Origin: Flavobacterium daemonense
Lineage (GTDB): Bacteria > Bacteroidota > Bacteroidia > Flavobacteriales > Flavobacteriaceae
Reading direction: 5' to 3'
DNA: 64,000 nucleotides
NCBI RefSeq assembly: GCF_007341385.1
Contig: NZ_VJYD01000011.1
Span: 62,001-126,000, forward strand
Under the pieces are notes generated by a model. The model made no database searches. It had not been told where the DNA came from and saw nothing but the letters and a program-made list of their open reading frames with translations. The position numbers were made by a program, and so were the translations under genes. Shown piece by piece: positions 9,162-16,611 of this stretch (the stretch's first letter is position 1; the number at the start of each line of letters is the position of its first letter).

Positions 9162-10217
9162 TTATTGAAAGTCCGCAGGCTTATAATAGTTTTGCAGAGT
9201 GACTATAAATAATCCACCACTAAAAAATTCTTTATTAATCCTTGTCATTACAGGACTGATCCCTGTACTGACATTATTTATTGTTTTTGGATAAGTCATA
9301 TTAGAGTCATGATTGAAGCCTACACAGTGACCTATTTCATGCACTGTAATATCTCCTTCATCCGTTGATATATATCCATTCAAAATATAATCGGCATAGC
9401 CCAAAGTAGTTCCTCCTCCCAAACCAGATACATTAGTGCACTTTCCACAGTAAAAACGAGAATGGGTAAGAATATCGTTATACACTTTTTCCTTTTCAGC
9501 CAATGTTAAAGCGGTTGTTCCATCATTTCCGATAATTTGTTCTTTTAAAAAAGCCTGCTTGAATTTATCCGACACAAAAACAATCCCCATATTAAGCATA
9601 AGTCCTGAAAAACGGCGAATATCTTTGGCTTTTATGGGTTCCCAATTATTGTTTGGATCATTATTAGGATCATAATCATAATAACTTATTGTCCATTTTA
9701 GTGCTTGGAGTTTTTTAAGCTTAAGTATAATTTCGCTGTCTCCTGTAAAATCAAAAGAAATTTTACCCGGATCAACCCCAGTTGTTTTATATTGAGATAA
9801 ATCAATTTCCTTATTATCTGAACTTAAGAAAAGATCTGTTCCGTCTACAAAAGGATATTTCATTGATTGCGTCGCATGTGCCCTGATCTTTTTTATTTTG
9901 AAGAGCTGTACTTGCCCTTTTCCTTCGATGGTAGCCAATATGGTAGCATTTTCAATGTCGAAAGGAGCAAAATTAGAAACCTCAATATTTTTTGTATCAA
10001 CGGTTTTCACACGAATAATCTGTGCAATGTTGTAAGCCCTAGAATCTGAAGTCATTACTGCTACTGCTTCATTATCCTGAAACATTAATGACGAATTCTG
10101 GTCGGTATCAAAAGAAACAATTTTTGGACTTACTTTTTCTTTATCGCCGTCTTCATTACAAGCAACAAAAAATCCAAAAACAATAAGCAATGCGAAACCT
10201 TTTTTAATCATATTCAT
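9162..10217 (-). CDS. M57-type HEIGH zinc metallopeptidase lipoprotein (copy A)
   Basis: The 351-residue protein starts with a lipoprotein signal (hydrophobic run ending FFVAC-NED, Cys about residue 20). Near residue 293 it carries HEIGHCVGFNHD, the HExxHxxGxxH zinc site of metzincins; the HEIGH form is typical of Bacteroidota family M57. It is probably anchored on the envelope and cleaves an unknown protein. An alternative start two codons in is possible. Its promoter region carries the same operator module as the PUL genes, unlike its paralogue at 15389, so it may be induced with polysaccharide use. The copies share most of their length with scattered substitutions. Confidence 0.83.
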   Translation of the reverse strand: MNMIKKGFALLIVFGFFVACNEDGDKEKVSPKIVSFDTDQNSSLMFQDNEAVAVMTSDSRAYNIAQIIRVKTVDTKNIEVSNFAPFDIENATILATIEGKGQVQLFKIKKIRAHATQSMKYPFVDGTDLFLSSDNKEIDLSQYKTTGVDPGKISFDFTGDSEIILKLKKLQALKWTISYYDYDPNNDPNNNWEPIKAKDIRRFSGLMLNMGIVFVSDKFKQAFLKEQIIGNDGTTALTLAEKEKVYNDILTHSRFYCGKCTNVSGLGGGTTLGYADYILNGYISTDEGDITVHEIGHCVGFNHDSNMTYPKTINNVSTGISPVMTRINKEFFSGGLFIVTLQNYYKPADFQ

Positions 10218-10784
10218 ATTGTTTTAATAGATTTAGGGTTAATATTTTGGCAGAAAAAAACTTTCTAGGCTCAGTTAGAATTTTCCTTAATGAATTTACA
10301 AACTTTTATCGCTCAAAAAACATAAATCGTTTTAGTAAAAAGAGCGATTTCAAATTTATTCTTATTAAAGACAGCAAAGGGGGATTATCTTCCCTTTTTG
10401 GGTTAAAATCCTCCTTTTTTTCTATGTTCTGAATTTTAGCCATTTTACAAATTTTGGAAGTTTTACTTTCTTTCTTTCTTCAACTACTATAATCGCTTTT
10501 CATTTATCAATTTGAAATTATCGATTCTTTTCAAGATGGAAATGCCGTGTTTTACGATTAATTATGTTTAAAAAATGTCTGGTAATGATATAGTTCCCTT
10601 CATAGCATATTAGCAACTGGATTAAAAGGGCAAAACATTAAAGGTAGTAATGGTGACTGGAGTTGCCTCCGATTTGCCACAAAATGCTAAGGTCGGTTTG
10701 ATTCAAGAGGCACAATGATTTGTTTAATCGAATTTATGCAAAAGAGTTGCAGTTATATTAATCCTTAATATTTCCACTTCAAGT
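10218..10784. other. 567-bp intergenic region between the M57 and MocR genes
   Basis: The part next to the M57 start holds the operator and promoter described separately. The remainder (about 10430-10784) has no convincing gene. Its last 140 bp resemble the sequence just before the second MocR copy (about 61965-62093), for example GTTATTTATCC against GTTTTATTTATTC. The duplicated segment therefore once extended past the coding region and has since diverged. An imperfect GGAG-CTCC stem at about 10651-10662 is followed by TTTGCCACAAAATG. Confidence 0.6.
10322..10419 (-). promoter_or_regulatory. PUL-type operator and promoter of M57 copy A
   Basis: Read on the minus strand, 10419-10387 holds two half-sites 21 bp apart, AAAAAGGAGGAT and the variant AAAAGGGAAGAT. 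After exactly 28 bp comes TAAATTTG (10358-10351), matching the TAnnTTTG -7 element. About 17 bp further is CTAAAACGATTTAT (10335-10322), a variant of the CG-centred element seen at susC and the PL8 gene. Spacing and sequence match the other three copies in this window. Binding by the HTCS is inferred. Confidence 0.75.
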
Positions 10785-12209
10785 TTATTTATCCCCATTT
10801 TGGCAAAATAGCTCACCTAGCTTCTTCAATGCTTTTTCGGTTTTTGATTGCCATATATTGCAGTAATTCAGCCTTAAATAATTATCATATTCGTTTTTTG
10901 CAGAAAATAGCTCGCCTGGAGCATAACTTATTCCCTTTTCTATGGCATAATCATATAATAATAAAGGTTTTATAGGAACGGGCAATTCGATCCACAATAC
11001 AATTCCGTCATTTGGACGGCTGATTTTTGTTCCATTCGGGAAGTGTTTTTCAATTAATTCTGTGGTACGAAGCAAATTTTTATTCAGTTCTAATCGATAT
11101 CTCTGCAAATGACGGTCATAAGTACCCGAACTCAATAATTGCTGCACTACTCGTTGATTAAAATTGGATGTTGAGCCATTATGCATCCATTTGACTCTAG
11201 ACACTTCGGCTAAGAAACGCCCGGGAGCACACCAGCCTATTCGAAATCCCGGAACCAAAGTTTTGGTAAAAGAACTGCAATACATTACCCAGCCGTTTTT
11301 ATCATACGTTTTGATTGCGTCAGGTCTGCTTCCGTTGAAAAAAATGTCTCCATAAAGATCATCTTCAATAATTGGAATATTTCTGCTGTTTGCAAAATCT
11401 GCAAGCTGTTTTTTTACTTCTGTACTTATGGAGGCAGCATCGGGATTGTTGAAATTGCTGACAAATAAACAAGCTTTTATTTGAAGCCTTTGTGCTATGT
11501 TTTCAACATCAGCAAACTTAATTCCAGTTTCAGGGTCAGAAGGAATTGTTGCAAGTTTCAAATCAAGACATTCAAGAATCTGGAGGATTCCATAATAACA
11601 CGGGTCTTGGACAAGTACTGTATCACCGGGTTGGGTTACAGCTTTCAGGCAGCATAACAAGGCTTCTTTTGCGCCATTTGTTATGATTAATTCATCTGCA
11701 TGCAGACTGCCATCCCATAAAAAGGACCGCTTTGAGATTTCTTCACGAAGTTCTTTGTTTCCATTTCGCTGTTCCAAAGTAAGATAAGTTCCAGAAATAT
11801 CTCTTGATACATTTTGAATTGCACGTTTGATTCCGTTAAAAGGCAATAAGCGATGGTCTGGTATCGCATTGGCAAAAGACACAAAATCTGACCTGTTCTC
11901 CTCTTTGTGTATCTTCTGTAAAAGTTCATCGATACGTACCTCGCTCTCTGAAAAAGAAGCTGGCAATGATCTAGGTACCGGAAGTTTTTTGACTGATTGA
12001 TGCCTAACAAAATAACCGGATCTTTCTCTTGAATCGATCACTCCTTTATCAATCAGAAAATTAAAACTTTGAAGAATCGTACCAATACTAGCATTATTTT
12101 CCTTTTGCAAATGACGCAGAGACGGCAGTTTATCTCCAGATTTATAAATACCCTCCTCAATCATGGAAGCGATTTTATTTGCAAGATTTATGTAAACAGG
12201 TTCTTTCAT
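10785..12209 (-). CDS. MocR-type GntR/aminotransferase transcriptional regulator (copy A)
   Basis: The 474-residue protein has a GntR winged helix at about 1-75 (GIYKSGDKLPSLRHLQKENN) and a fold-type I aminotransferase domain (about 110-470). The PLP lysine motif SSFTKTLVPGFRIGW and NFNNPDAAS are visible. MocR regulators sense PLP or amino compounds rather than transaminate. It is divergent from the SnoaL-RidA gene across a 104-bp gap, which it probably controls. A copy at 62094 differs at about 25 of 474 residues by my count. The effector is unknown; GabR, PdxR and DdlR are family precedents. Confidence 0.88.
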   Translation of the reverse strand: MKEPVYINLANKIASMIEEGIYKSGDKLPSLRHLQKENNASIGTILQSFNFLIDKGVIDSRERSGYFVRHQSVKKLPVPRSLPASFSESEVRIDELLQKIHKEENRSDFVSFANAIPDHRLLPFNGIKRAIQNVSRDISGTYLTLEQRNGNKELREEISKRSFLWDGSLHADELIITNGAKEALLCCLKAVTQPGDTVLVQDPCYYGILQILECLDLKLATIPSDPETGIKFADVENIAQRLQIKACLFVSNFNNPDAASISTEVKKQLADFANSRNIPIIEDDLYGDIFFNGSRPDAIKTYDKNGWVMYCSSFTKTLVPGFRIGWCAPGRFLAEVSRVKWMHNGSTSNFNQRVVQQLLSSGTYDRHLQRYRLELNKNLLRTTELIEKHFPNGTKISRPNDGIVLWIELPVPIKPLLLYDYAIEKGISYAPGELFSAKNEYDNYLRLNYCNIWQSKTEKALKKLGELFCQNGDK

Positions 12210-12313
12210 TAGACAAAGATAGCAATCTGTTACAGTAAAATATTCAAAATCTGTATCTGTTTTGGCATTAGTTAATTTTAGAAGTTTGCTGTCTAATTAT
12301 TAAATAAAATCAA
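12210..12313. promoter_or_regulatory. Divergent MocR/SnoaL-RidA promoter region with candidate operator repeats
   Basis: The 104-bp gap is strongly conserved in the second copy at 63519-63625. It contains a direct repeat, AATCTGTTAC (12224-12233) and AATCTGTATC (12249-12258), offset by 25 bp. MocR-family regulators often bind direct repeats, so these are candidate sites. The second copy keeps both (AATCTGTTAC and AATCTGCATC). No binding evidence exists. Confidence 0.45.
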
Positions 12314-13180
12314 ATGAGACAATTAAACATTATTACTATTTTTTTCATGTTATCAATATCTATTAATGCACAAAATAAAACTATGAGTAGTACACAACAA
12401 TCAGAAAAAACAGTTAGGGATTTTTTAGAAATTGTTCGCTCAGGAAAAGATCCTGAAAGAGCCGCAGAATTTATGTCCGAATCTGTAAAAGCCAACCAAG
12501 TTAATTCTGAACATCAAGAAGTAATTATGAGAACACCCGCGAACTACGCGGAACATGTAAAAGATTTTATGAAAATGTATGGGAATTACAAGCTTGAAGT
12601 CACCGAGTTGATAGCCAATGGCGATAAGGTGTATGCACGATGGGAGCAGTTGGGAAAACAAATGGCCGACATTGACGGCTTTAAAGCAACAGGGCTTCCG
12701 GTAACTGTAATCAATCATGCCACTTTCAGGATATCAAAAGGAAAAATCGTAGAATATTGGATCGCTACTGATAGAAAAGGTACGGAATTGCAGTTGCAGG
12801 CAAACCAAAAATTGAGTGAACCGCAGAAGCCTAAAAGTTCTCCTTATTCAGATGCCGTAGCGTCAGGTGACAATCTTTATATATCAGGACAACTGGGTTT
12901 GAATCGTACAACGGGGAAATTTAATGATGGAGGTTTTGAATCTGAAGCAAAACAGGCGATGGATAATATTGGCCTTATCCTAAACAAAAATGGACTTACG
13001 TTTAATAATCTGGTCAGTGTAACAATTTATCTTACTGATATGGAAAATTATAATGCTACAAATACGATTTATTCTACGTATTTTCAAAGTAATTTCCCTG
13101 CAAGAGTCTGTATTGCAGTTAAAGAATTGCCACGTAAGGGAAATATAGAAATTGCCGCTGTTGCAAATTTTAAAAAATAA
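12314..13180 (+). CDS. Secreted SnoaL-like / RidA fusion protein
   Basis: The 288-residue protein has a signal peptide (MRQLNIITIFFMLSISINAQ). A SnoaL/NTF2-like domain follows at about 30-165 (GLPVTVINHATFRISKGKIVEYW is the typical end strand). A RidA/YjgF domain covers about 175-288 (SGQLGLNRTTG, VTIYLTDMENY, and FPARVCIAVKELPRKGNIEI with the conserved Arg). RidA proteins hydrolyse reactive enamines or imines from PLP enzymes, usually in the cytoplasm, so export and fusion are unusual. It is divergent from the MocR regulator, and a second copy of the pair lies at the other end of the window. Confidence 0.85.
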   Translation: MRQLNIITIFFMLSISINAQNKTMSSTQQSEKTVRDFLEIVRSGKDPERAAEFMSESVKANQVNSEHQEVIMRTPANYAEHVKDFMKMYGNYKLEVTELIANGDKVYARWEQLGKQMADIDGFKATGLPVTVINHATFRISKGKIVEYWIATDRKGTELQLQANQKLSEPQKPKSSPYSDAVASGDNLYISGQLGLNRTTGKFNDGGFESEAKQAMDNIGLILNKNGLTFNNLVSVTIYLTDMENYNATNTIYSTYFQSNFPARVCIAVKELPRKGNIEIAAVANFKK

Positions 13181-13206
13181 AAGTTTGAGTATATTAAATT
13201 TAAAAA

Positions 13207-13680
13207 ATGATTAGGCTCGTAAAATTTGAAAAAGAAATGCATGAACAATTAATTTCGTGGGTAGAAAGCGAAGAAGATTTAATGCTTTTTGCAGGTTCAA
13301 AATTTACTTTTCCTTTAACCTCAGAGCAATTGAAAACTTCTTTAACAAACGAACAACGTTTTGCTTTTCAGGTAATTGATACAGATACTAATTTACCAAT
13401 TGGTCATTGTGAAATTTATTTAACAGATGAGACCGTTGTATTAGGAAGGATTTTAATTGGAGACAAATCACATCGTGGCAAAGGTTTTGGAAAAGCAATT
13501 ATAATAGCACTTTTAGAGTATATCAAATTGAATATTGATCGCCTAAAAATCGAGTTGAATGTTTTTGATTTTAATTATAATGCAATAAAATGCTACGAGA
13601 AAGTCGGTTTTAGATTAAATCCAGACAAGAAATCTGAGATATCCTTCAAAAATAAAATTTGGATTTTGTTAAATAATTAG
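13207..13680 (+). CDS. GNAT-family N-acetyltransferase
   Basis: A 157-residue single-domain acetyltransferase resembling RimJ/RimL-type proteins. The acetyl-CoA loop is visible as GDKSHRGKGFGKAII near residue 92. The late motif FNYNAIKCYEKVGFR near 122 is the usual helix-strand end of the fold. It starts 26 bp after the SnoaL-RidA gene and could be cotranscribed with it. The acceptor, whether an amine, a protein N terminus or an antibiotic, cannot be told from sequence. Confidence 0.83.
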   Translation: MIRLVKFEKEMHEQLISWVESEEDLMLFAGSKFTFPLTSEQLKTSLTNEQRFAFQVIDTDTNLPIGHCEIYLTDETVVLGRILIGDKSHRGKGFGKAIIIALLEYIKLNIDRLKIELNVFDFNYNAIKCYEKVGFRLNPDKKSEISFKNKIWILLNN

Positions 13681-13839
13681 TTATTAGTTGGGGCTTTGAG
13701 CTGATACCTTTTTTGCACCTAAAAATTACGATTGCAACCTGCAGAAATCAATCATCATAAATTTTGACATGAATTTGAACCGCTTTTGGAGTTGCTACCT
13801 TTTTCGCGACTAAAAGCTTAGGCAGTATTGATCAGAAAG
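13681..13839. repeat. Two imperfect copies of an intergenic motif
   Basis: GAGCTGATACC followed by TTTTTTGCACCTAAAAATTA (13698-13728) recurs 91 bp later as GAGTTGCTACC followed by TTTTTCGCGACTAAAAGCTTA (13789-13820). Similar GGAGTTGCC...TTTGCCACAAAA sequence occurs at about 10650. These look like decayed members of a dispersed intergenic repeat, of a kind Flavobacterium genomes often carry. Confidence 0.4.
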
Positions 13840-13910
13840 TGTAAAAAACGGATATAGTACTTAGAATTTCTTATTGAAAGCTAATTTTATGATTGCTAAT
13901 TATTATAGGC

Positions 13911-14201
13911 ATGAAAAATACTAGGAGAACCTTTACTATAGGCTTTAAGATTCTGGCCGCATCTATGAGCATCCACTGCGGAAGAGTCAGTGACGTGGCA
14001 AAAGAGCTTAACATTAGTAAAAACACCCTGCAACACTGGAAAAGACTTTATCAGGACGGCAGATTTAACATTAAAAAAACCTCAGCTGAAGTATCCCATA
14101 TAAATGAATTAGTGAAACTGCGGAAACGGATCAAAGAGCTGGAAATTGAAAGGGACATACTAAAAAAGGCTCAAAATATCTTCTCCAGGATCGACGGGTG
14201 A
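13911..14201 (+). CDS. IS3-family transposase OrfA (helix-turn-helix subunit)
   Basis: From the ATG at 13911 the product is 96 residues. It contains a helix-turn-helix (VSDVAKELNISKNTLQHWKRLY at about 28-50) and a C-terminal leucine-zipper-like helix (VKLRKRIKELEIERDILKKA), as in IS3 OrfA proteins that bind the element ends. An upstream non-ATG start was rejected because the ATG sits directly before the conserved RRTFTIGFK segment. Its stop TGA overlaps the GTG start of orfB by four bases. This suggests translational coupling or a frameshift, the usual IS3 strategy for making an OrfAB transposase. Confidence 0.9.
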   Translation: MKNTRRTFTIGFKILAASMSIHCGRVSDVAKELNISKNTLQHWKRLYQDGRFNIKKTSAEVSHINELVKLRKRIKELEIERDILKKAQNIFSRIDG

Positions 14202-15076
14202 AATATGAATTCATCAGAGAAAATGCAGAAATTTTTCCCATTGAGAAGATGTGCCGGATATTTCAGATCCACAAAAGTAGTTTCTTCCGCTGGCGCAAAA
14301 GAACACCCACCGCAAGGTCACAACGAAAAGCCCTCATCATAAGCGAAATTATAAGAATTTACCATTGGAGCCAATGTCGATACGGAAGCCCGAGAATTGC
14401 TAAAGAATTAGATTCTATCGGGATAAAAGTTTCCAGAAAATTTGTCGGACAGATGATGAAGGAAAACCATCTGAGAAGCATTGCAAAATCGAAATACAAA
14501 AGGACTACTAACTCATCCCTCAATAGCAAGGTCGTCGAAAACAGATTGGAACAGATTTTTAAAGCAGGTAGAAAAAATGAAGTCTGGGTTTCTGATATAA
14601 CCTACATCGAAACAAAGGAAGGCTGGCTGTATCTCACTGTGGTGATAGACATTTTTGACCGTAAAGTGATCGGCTGGTCCATCAGCGAGACAATGAGGGC
14701 AAAAGATACAAGCATCGCTTCTTTGACAAAAGCTCTTCTAAATCGTCCCCTGCAGAATAATCAGGAATTGCTCTTTCACTCAGACCGCGGGATACAATAC
14801 ACCTGCCGTGAGTTTACCGCTTTATTAGCAAATACAAGACAGATTACCCAAAGTATGAGCAGGAAGGGAAACTGCTATGATAATGCAGTAGCAGAAAGTT
14901 TTTTCAAGACATTAAAGGTAGAATTGGTATACCAGAATAAATATAAAACCAAAGAGAAAGCAGAAAAATCCATTACTGATTATATACAGAACTTTTACAA
15001 CACCTGCAGAAGACATTCTGCTCTTGGAAACTTAACAATTGAGGAATATCAAAATCAGCAGACAACTACAGAATAG
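14198..15076 (+). CDS. IS3-family transposase OrfB (DDE integrase core)
   Basis: The 292-residue protein starts at GTG within the GTGA overlap with orfA. It has an HTH_21-type N-terminal region (RYGSPRIAKELDSIGIKVSR) and an rve integrase core. The DDE triad is visible in VWVSDITYIE (D), LLFHSDRGIQYT (D) and NCYDNAVAESFFKTLK (E). It is full length with no internal stop, so the element may be active. It would cut and join the IS ends in the cell's DNA. Confidence 0.93.
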   Translation: MKYEFIRENAEIFPIEKMCRIFQIHKSSFFRWRKRTPTARSQRKALIISEIIRIYHWSQCRYGSPRIAKELDSIGIKVSRKFVGQMMKENHLRSIAKSKYKRTTNSSLNSKVVENRLEQIFKAGRKNEVWVSDITYIETKEGWLYLTVVIDIFDRKVIGWSISETMRAKDTSIASLTKALLNRPLQNNQELLFHSDRGIQYTCREFTALLANTRQITQSMSRKGNCYDNAVAESFFKTLKVELVYQNKYKTKEKAEKSITDYIQNFYNTCRRHSALGNLTIEEYQNQQTTTE

Positions 15077-15388
15077 ACAAAAATCGTTTAGTCAGTTCAC
15101 TTTCCCGTTTTAGTTTTGCGGAAAAATCATGTCATAGTTATTAATATAGAGGCAAAATAACAGAAAATTAAACTCCGATAGCTAGGGTTCGAATCTGTAT
15201 TAGATCCTCTATACATTCGTTCTAATTCACTCCGTTCTTACTTTACATACTCGATTATTACGAATTAAAAACAACCAATTCGACCACAAGTATTGAATAC
15301 TATATGATGGATTTGAGGTACAAATACAATACAACATTACTACAAGTACATTACAGCTATGTTATGTCATCAACTGTGTATTGATGTC
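15077..15388. other. 312-bp stretch without a gene
   Basis: The first ~25 bp are the right end of the IS3 element. The rest, up to the stop of the second M57 gene, has no ORF with coding character. It includes GGGTTCGAATC at about 15185, which resembles a tRNA T-loop, but the flanks do not pair and no tRNA can be folded. I see no clear terminator. Confidence 0.6.
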
Positions 15389-16435
15389 CTACTGAAAATC
15401 TGCAGGCTTATAATAATTTTGTATCGTTGCAATAAACAATACTCCATTAAAGAATTGCGTGTTAATCCTTGACATAACAGGACTGATTCCTGTACTGACA
15501 TTATTTATTGTTTTTGGATACGTCATATTTGAATCATGATTAAAGCCCACACAGTGACCTATTTCATGCGCTGTGATATCTCCGGCATCTATTTTTATAT
15601 AGTCATGCAAAATATGTTCGGCATAGCCAAGAGTGGAACCGCCGCCTAGACCAGACACGTTAGTACATTTGCCGCAGTCAAAACGAGGATGAATAAGAAT
15701 GTCATTATAGACTTGCTCTTTCTCGGCCATGGTCAATGCTGTTTTTCCATCATTTCCGATAATTTCCTCATTTAAAAAAGCTTGTTTGAATTGATCTGAT
15801 ACAAAGACGATTCCCATATTGAGCATAAGCCCTGAAAAACGGCGTATATCTTTGGCTTTTAAAGGTTCCCAATTATTATTAGGATCGTTATTAGGGTCAT
15901 AATCATAGTAATGGATTGTCCATTTCAAGGCTTTCAGCTTTTTAAGCTTTAGTAAGATTTCGCTGTCGCCTGTAAAATCAAAAGAAATCTTTGTTGGATC
16001 TATTCCAGTTGTTTTATATTGTGATAAATCAACTTTTTTGTTATCTGTATCTAGGAAAAGATTGGTTCCATCCACAAAAGGATACTTCATGGTTTGTGTC
16101 GCATGAGCTCTAATCTTTTTTATCTTGAAAAGCTGCACTTGTTTGCCTTCAATAGTGGCTAATATGGTTGCATTCTCAATATCACAAGGAGCAAAATTTG
16201 AAACTTCTATATTTTTTGCATCAACCGCTTTTACTCTGATGATTTGCGCAATACTGTAGGTTCTCGCCTCCGAAGTCATTACTGCTATTGGTTCGTTGTC
16301 CTGAAACATCAAGGATGAATTTTGGTCGGTATCGAAAGAAACAGTTTTCGGATTAATAGTTTCCTCTTGTTTATCTTCATTACAGGCAGTAAAAACTTCA
16401 AAAACAATAAGCAGTACAAAAATTCTTTTTATCAT
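15389..16435 (-). CDS. M57-type HEIGH zinc metallopeptidase lipoprotein (copy B)
   Basis: This 348-residue paralogue of the protein at 9162 has a lipobox near residue 18 (FEVFTAC-NED) and the zinc site HEIGHCVGFNHD near residue 290. Most of the sequence is shared, including DPNNDPNNNWEP and RFSGLMLNMGIVFVSD, but substitutions are spread throughout, so the duplication is not recent. It is separated from copy A by the MocR, SnoaL-RidA, GNAT and IS3 genes. Unlike copy A, its upstream region has no sign of the 21-bp direct-repeat operator, so the two are probably regulated differently. The substrate is unknown. Confidence 0.83.
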   Translation of the reverse strand: MIKRIFVLLIVFEVFTACNEDKQEETINPKTVSFDTDQNSSLMFQDNEPIAVMTSEARTYSIAQIIRVKAVDAKNIEVSNFAPCDIENATILATIEGKQVQLFKIKKIRAHATQTMKYPFVDGTNLFLDTDNKKVDLSQYKTTGIDPTKISFDFTGDSEILLKLKKLKALKWTIHYYDYDPNNDPNNNWEPLKAKDIRRFSGLMLNMGIVFVSDQFKQAFLNEEIIGNDGKTALTMAEKEQVYNDILIHPRFDCGKCTNVSGLGGGSTLGYAEHILHDYIKIDAGDITAHEIGHCVGFNHDSNMTYPKTINNVSTGISPVMSRINTQFFNGVLFIATIQNYYKPADFQ

Positions 16436-16565
16436 AATTATTCTATTTTAGTAGATAGGGTAAAATTCTATTTTAAAATCATCTTTAAAAACGCTCTATT
16501 GTCATATACATTGTTGCTAAATAAATAGCCATAAAATAACAATTAAAGATATTCAAATAATACAT

Positions 16566-16605
16566 AAAAAGAGGCCACCATTATTTTATAGACGGCCTCT
16601 TTATT
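16566..16605 (-). terminator. Intrinsic terminator after the secreted PL8 gene
   Basis: On the minus strand an AAAGAGGCC / GGCCTCTTT stem with an AT-rich loop is followed by a run of T. It begins a few bases after the stop codon of the lyase gene at 16612. Confidence 0.85.
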
Positions 16606-16611
16606 TTTTAT

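Larger units (their letters stand above)
10785..12688. repeat. Long direct repeat, copy A (MocR plus start of SnoaL-RidA)
   Basis: This segment matches 62094-64000 in the same orientation at roughly 90-95% nucleotide identity by eye. It covers the MocR gene, the divergent promoter and the first 375 bp of the SnoaL-RidA gene. The comparison stops only because the second copy runs off the window. Weaker similarity extends leftwards to about 10640 (against about 61965). The two copies enclose about 50 kb, including the entire PUL. Confidence 0.9.
13840..15099 (+). mobile_element. IS3-family insertion sequence (ends approximate)
   Basis: Two overlapping ORFs encode the OrfA and OrfB proteins of an IS3-family element about 1.26 kb long. 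Candidate ends share a short inverted match, GAAAGTG at 13835-13841 and CACTTTC at 15098-15104, with a further AAACG-type match inside. The terminal repeats are imperfect and I could not see a clear target-site duplication, so the limits are uncertain by tens of bases. Both ORFs are intact. The element lies between the GNAT gene and the second M57 gene. Confidence 0.75.

Noticed and set aside
15171..15215. GGGTTCGAATC resembling a tRNA T-loop, possible tRNA or attachment site
   Set aside because: The flanking arms do not pair and no D- or anticodon arm can be folded; at most a chance match or relic.
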